A stretch of DNA of 64,000 bases. Source: Aphis gossypii (Eukaryota > Arthropoda > Insecta > Hemiptera > Aphididae). Below, in pieces: positions 59,641 to 64,000 of this stretch. Each line of letters begins with the position of its first letter. Positions within the stretch are counted from its first letter, which is position 1. Below the pieces are notes generated by a model that was not told where the DNA came from, made no database searches, and saw only the letters and a list, made by a program, of their open reading frames with translations. The DNA lies in assembly GCF_020184175.1 (NCBI RefSeq), contig NC_065532.1, positions 44,908,287-44,972,286 on the forward strand, in the 5' to 3' direction. Made by a program: the position numbers and the translations under genes.

Positions 59641-61800
59641 TTTAATTTGGCTTAACACTTAAATAGCTTACAAAATTATTTTAATTTAAATATAATATTT
59701 ATTAAATGCCGTACAAGTAGGAGACAGTTTTTTTTTAAATATCAACTATTTAGTACTTGAAAATAAAATAGAATTAAATGTAATAATGTTTATTAAGTAA
59801 TATTATAATTTTAATAAAATTAAAATTCTAAAAAAAATCTCATAGAATTGTAATACAATATAGAAGATCATCTCTTATTAATGTAGTGGTACATATAATT
59901 GGTACTTTTGCGTTCTATGCAATTTATAATTTATAGACTATATTTTACTAATGACTGGTAACGGTAATTATTCATTACATCGGAGAAAGCTTCGAGAGTA
60001 ACTCTTAATTATTATTCAACTACACGACTCATTCATTATTAAGTTATAAAATATAGTGTTAGGCTTTAAACTAATTTAAGCAGTTTTACACTATGAGCTG
60101 CAGTAGTAGTTACCTACACAGTGCAGGCGTCTCATCATGAACTTATAAGTGTGAACTAAACGTGTGGTTACAACTCTCATTCATCGCGTAGGTTATCAAC
60201 CTACCTTACATTTAGACCTACATTCATCACAGATGCATTATTATATACAGTTACAAAATCATTAATTTGTATTTTTTCCATCGTGTTTTAAGTATACCAA
60301 TTTATCACAGAACACGTGTTAGATCAAATCCATTGATTAGAACTGACTACAGAGTGATAGACTGTAACATGTAGAATAATTAATTAGTACATAACACGTA
60401 TTAAAAAATATGCTTAAAGGTATTTAGAAATTAATTTTTAAAACTAATAAAAAGTAATTCTAAAACTAACAATATGATCTGCCTACATACAATTTTTTTT
60501 TGCTTGTCCATTTTTAAGAACAAATTAAGTTTTTAATTAAAAAAAGAGTTGTTTATAATATAATTAATGAATAAATTAAAAATTCAATAATACCATACTA
60601 TATTTATACATGAAGACTATTAGCAATAATCATGATTATTTTTTCAATTATTATATGGTCGTTTTAAATCTTACTGTTTACAAATTGAAATTATACTGTT
60701 GTGTCAATTCATTAAATTATTGACAAATGGTTATTATAAAAATTAAAATGACCACATACAATGGATAAATTTATGAAATGTAATATTTACTTGTTATATA
60801 GTTAAGTTGGATATTAAAATATAATTACATAATAGATAAATGGACAATAGTATATTAAATTTATTTTCATTGTATAATCTCCATTAGATTTTGTTGCTGT
60901 AATAGAATAAAATTTTTAAAAAGTTAAACTTAAATGTAATGTCAATTATAGTAGGCGAGTGTCTCAAGTTATAGTATTATTATATTGCCATTATTTAATT
61001 ATAGTGACAGTTTCACTTATGTAAATTTAAATAAAAGATATATTTTCAAACATTTTATATCATATTATTCATATTATTGTATAGTACCTATATGAATCGC
61101 GACGCGTGAAATTTCGCCCGCAGATCCGGGCCATTTGATCAGTAATCCAAAATACCTACGTAGTACATAATAATATGTCGTAACTATATTTGGAATATTA
61201 TTATTATTATTGTTTATAGGTTCGGTATAGAAAGTCCTGCTTAAAGGAAATATAATATTGCGTTTGTGATAATGATAGACCATGAGTTTCAAATTCGATC
61301 ATGTATTCATAATCTTAGTATCTTTAATACTATTGCGGTGATCCTTATGCTACTTTGCGATTTTATAACACATTTATTTTTGCAATAATATAATAATGTA
61401 CACGTGCACCTGTACAGTATGCGTTATACGATATACAAATTACTTTAATTGATGGAGACTGACTTGACGATAGTATCCTCCGGGCATCCGCTTTCTTTTC
61501 ACTCGCCAAAATATCTGACTCGATTTGCTGTGTGGTTTAGGAAATATTATTTTCATGATCTTCATAAATCTATATACGTATACAGACATTTATTCTTTTA
61601 ATTAGCTCTATTTGAGTAAACATACCATATTATAATTATGGAATTAGAAATTCAGGCTGTTCACTGAACATCTAAATTGACACATTTTAGTTATTTGTTT
61701 TATAGATTATTCATTAGTTATATTATTATATTAGCTATAGGTATATTTGAAAACGAAAATACGTCTGAGGAATTAGTTTTTTAATTAGTTAGTGTATACT
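59641..61800. other. Intergenic region without recognised genes
   Basis: A/T-rich sequence. A slightly G+C-richer patch at 60,080-60,240 shows no coding or repeat structure. ORFs are short and low-complexity. Confidence 0.35.
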
Positions 61801-61954
61801 CAGTGGCGTAGATAAGATTTTTTTCTGGGGAGGTTTTATATTATATTTATGATACAAATTACGAGATATTAGTACTTTGTTTTTATTTTGTTCTAACCAT
61901 TATATAAAATATTTTGGTTTTAGGGGGGTGGAAACCCCTTACACCACCCCACTG
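61801..61954. mobile_element. hAT-type MITE, 154 bp
   Basis: The left end is CAGTGGCGTAGATAAG. The right end, reverse-complemented, is CAGTGGGGTGGTGTAAG. The flanks are tgtatact (61793-61800) and tgtatatt (61955-61962), an 8-bp duplication with one mismatch. The interior is A/T-rich with G-runs near both ends and no ORF. The termini resemble those of the element at 5570-6102 (CAGTGGCG) and the fragment at 49526. Confidence 0.75.
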
Positions 61955-64000
61955 TGTATATTCAGGTTCTATAAGTTTCTTTTCTATGAAATATTATTTA
62001 TGATTTAATATTTATAATAATGAAGGCGTTTATTTTTTAATGTTGATCAATAAACTATAGTTGATATGAATGACAAAACGATTTTGTTGGTTTAGAATAA
62101 CTAATAGTTTTTGAATGATATTCTTTTAAAAATAAATTTGATAGGTGATACATTGTTAAGAATAAAAACTAATACAGTATTTCAGTTATAATTGATTTTA
62201 CTACTGTAATACCATGCACATAATACACAATTGTATTTTATTATTTGTTTGAAATCAACTTTTTGGACATATTATGTTTGTGAACTTTCTGGATAAATTA
62301 CTCATAAATATACACCAAAAAATGACGGACTTCAATTTTTAGTTAACTTTTTATAATAAAAAATGTAAAGATGATTCCATTAAACTACACAACAGATCAG
62401 ACATTTCTTTCACACGTTACTGAGTGAATGTCGTTATAGATAGAAAATGATTATTATTTCTACCAAGAAGTACCGGTATAATAAGCCTTATTTGCTTTAA
62501 AGGTTTGTTGTAGTAGTCTGACGTTCGAAGGTTTTGCAAAACCCCATATTTGGATCCTTGTATCTACGAACGGACAGGCTTGATTACGAACTTTTATATT
62601 AGCGTTATATTAGTTAAGCTAATTTTTGAGTTCAGTATAAGACAAAGTAGGTTAAGGCAAATGTTGCATTGTATTTCTGTACACTGAAGCATTTTTTTGT
62701 CGAGTGTTACACTTGTCTTAGAGTATAGGTAAAGGTAATAAGCAATTCGTCGAAAATTTAATTGGTCGGGGCTGAGAATGGTGGATGTAAGCTGCGAGGT
62801 TAAGTTTTAAATTTTATTACGTCCTTAAAATACGAATTTGCTTTTAATAAATAATCTTATTGATAAACTTTTACTTATTTTTTCAGTGTATTCAATATGT
62901 GAATTATATGTATTGTTATATTAACTAAATTTCCGTAATATTGGTGTATTCATATAGTGTAAGGGACCAGAAGATGATATACGAGTATAGTGGTTTGGAT
63001 TTTCAAAACATTGATGTATAACTTTGAATCCTCTGTAAATACATTATTATTTAATAATTTGTTATTGTCATCACAAAATTCTGAAATACAATACCAGCGT
63101 TATTATCACTGATGAAAAAAATGTTGATGTCTACGTTTCATAGAGGTTGTTAAAATACAATGAAAATATTATTATCTCTTTATATAATAAAATGTGATGA
63201 CTTTTCTTTTTGTCTGACAGTAATCAAGCGCTCTTTGCTTCTTTGCCAATATATAATATATTGGTGTTTTTTCAAAAATTTAAGCGAGTTTTCGACGTTT
63301 GAATCTCGTTTTTAATTACTCTCCCGACGTCCACTAGACCGTAGTACGTTATCATTTATCACTTTTAGTATCATATTAAAAATTTAATATGATATAAATC
63401 ATGAACATATATAATGTTATTATATTATAGGTATATATTATTATCTAAAATTCTTAACTCATCGATTGCAAGTTCAAGAAATTTAATTAAGAAATCATAA
63501 ATAAAAATTATTTTTAATTGGTTTATTATCAAACAATATAATACGGATAAACATTTTGTACCTACTGACTACTGTATACTGTATTACTGTATAATAAATT
63601 GATAATTCGATACCCACTACCCAGATTATTAAGGTTATACAACAGTAGTATTTACTATTTTTAGTATTATTCACTGTATGTTAAAATTTTATAAATTAAC
63701 ACCAACATTCAGATTTCGATAGCTCGAAATTTGGAACACCCTGTAACTACATAAAATACTTATCTTATCCTATAATACAACATTAAACTTTTTTAAATGT
63801 CTCTTGTACGAAAGTTATATTTACTAAATAATCAACAATTTGAAATTTATTTGTTCATAGATAAAAATGATAATATAAATATTATATAATAAGTAGGGCT
63901 CGAAAATATATGTATTAATTATTTTATTTAACCTAAACATTTTTGTTAGGTATTTTAATGTAGATAGGTTCAAATAAAATAATAAATACATATTATATTT
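61955..64000. other. Right-edge intergenic region
   Basis: A/T-rich with no recognised gene. At 63894 the sequence TAGGGCTCGAAAATATATG follows tataataag. This looks like the left end of a hAT element related to the one at 51476, which would continue past the window edge or be truncated. Confidence 0.4.

Overview
This is a eukaryotic nuclear window and is most likely from an aphid or a close hemipteran relative. The evidence is the very high A+T content, short introns with GT..AG junctions, TA/ATT microsatellites, insect-type orthologues (for example a CMP-sialate synthetase without the C-terminal vertebrate domain, and a Drosophila-like Lgl), and many hAT-type elements with 8-bp target duplications. 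No bacterial-style operons, CRISPR arrays, tRNA or rRNA genes were seen. All gene models were spliced by hand from donor/acceptor sites and reading phase. Each multi-exon model below closes in frame.

Layout, 0-17 kb (gene-dense): a probable minus-strand first coding exon at the left edge (582-640); TMEM50-like membrane protein (+, 2867-4351); a 533-bp hAT-like element (5570-6102); CMP-sialic acid synthetase (-, 6222-7599); the tumour suppressor/polarity gene lethal(2) giant larvae in 20 coding exons (-, 9272-16295), followed by its GC-richer promoter region.

Layout, 17-28 kb (gene-poor): microsatellites and transposon debris. This includes a degenerate hAT transposase (21359-22611), a 156-bp hAT MITE with a perfect 8-bp duplication (24878-25033) and a hAT-like element nested inside a probable Helitron (26460-27859).

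Layout, 28-49 kb (gene-dense): pinin (+, single exon); V-ATPase subunit F (+, 5 exons); a secreted lipocalin-like protein (+, 3 exons); ribosomal protein L35A/eL33 (-, 3 coding exons, tail to tail with the lipocalin); USP1 deubiquitinase (+, 7 coding exons) with an intronless VMA21 gene inside its first coding intron on the same strand; a mariner-like MITE; and the histone-fold protein POLE4 (-, 2 exons).

Layout, 49-64 kb: no convincing gene. It holds a 749-bp hAT element carrying a transposase C-terminal relic, a degraded LINE fragment, a 154-bp hAT MITE, and several GC-richer islands that may be regulatory.

Functional links: V-ATPase subunit F and the V-ATPase assembly factor VMA21 lie about 7 kb apart. 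USP1 and POLE4, both genome-maintenance factors in other animals, are neighbours. The most interesting structural points are the same-strand nesting of VMA21 within USP1, an upstream ORF predicted to overlap the USP1 start after splicing, a possible in-frame poison exon in TMEM50, a possible phase-compatible alternative first exon for l(2)gl, and the transposon-in-transposon arrangement at 26.5-27.9 kb. I found no clearly novel multi-gene system.
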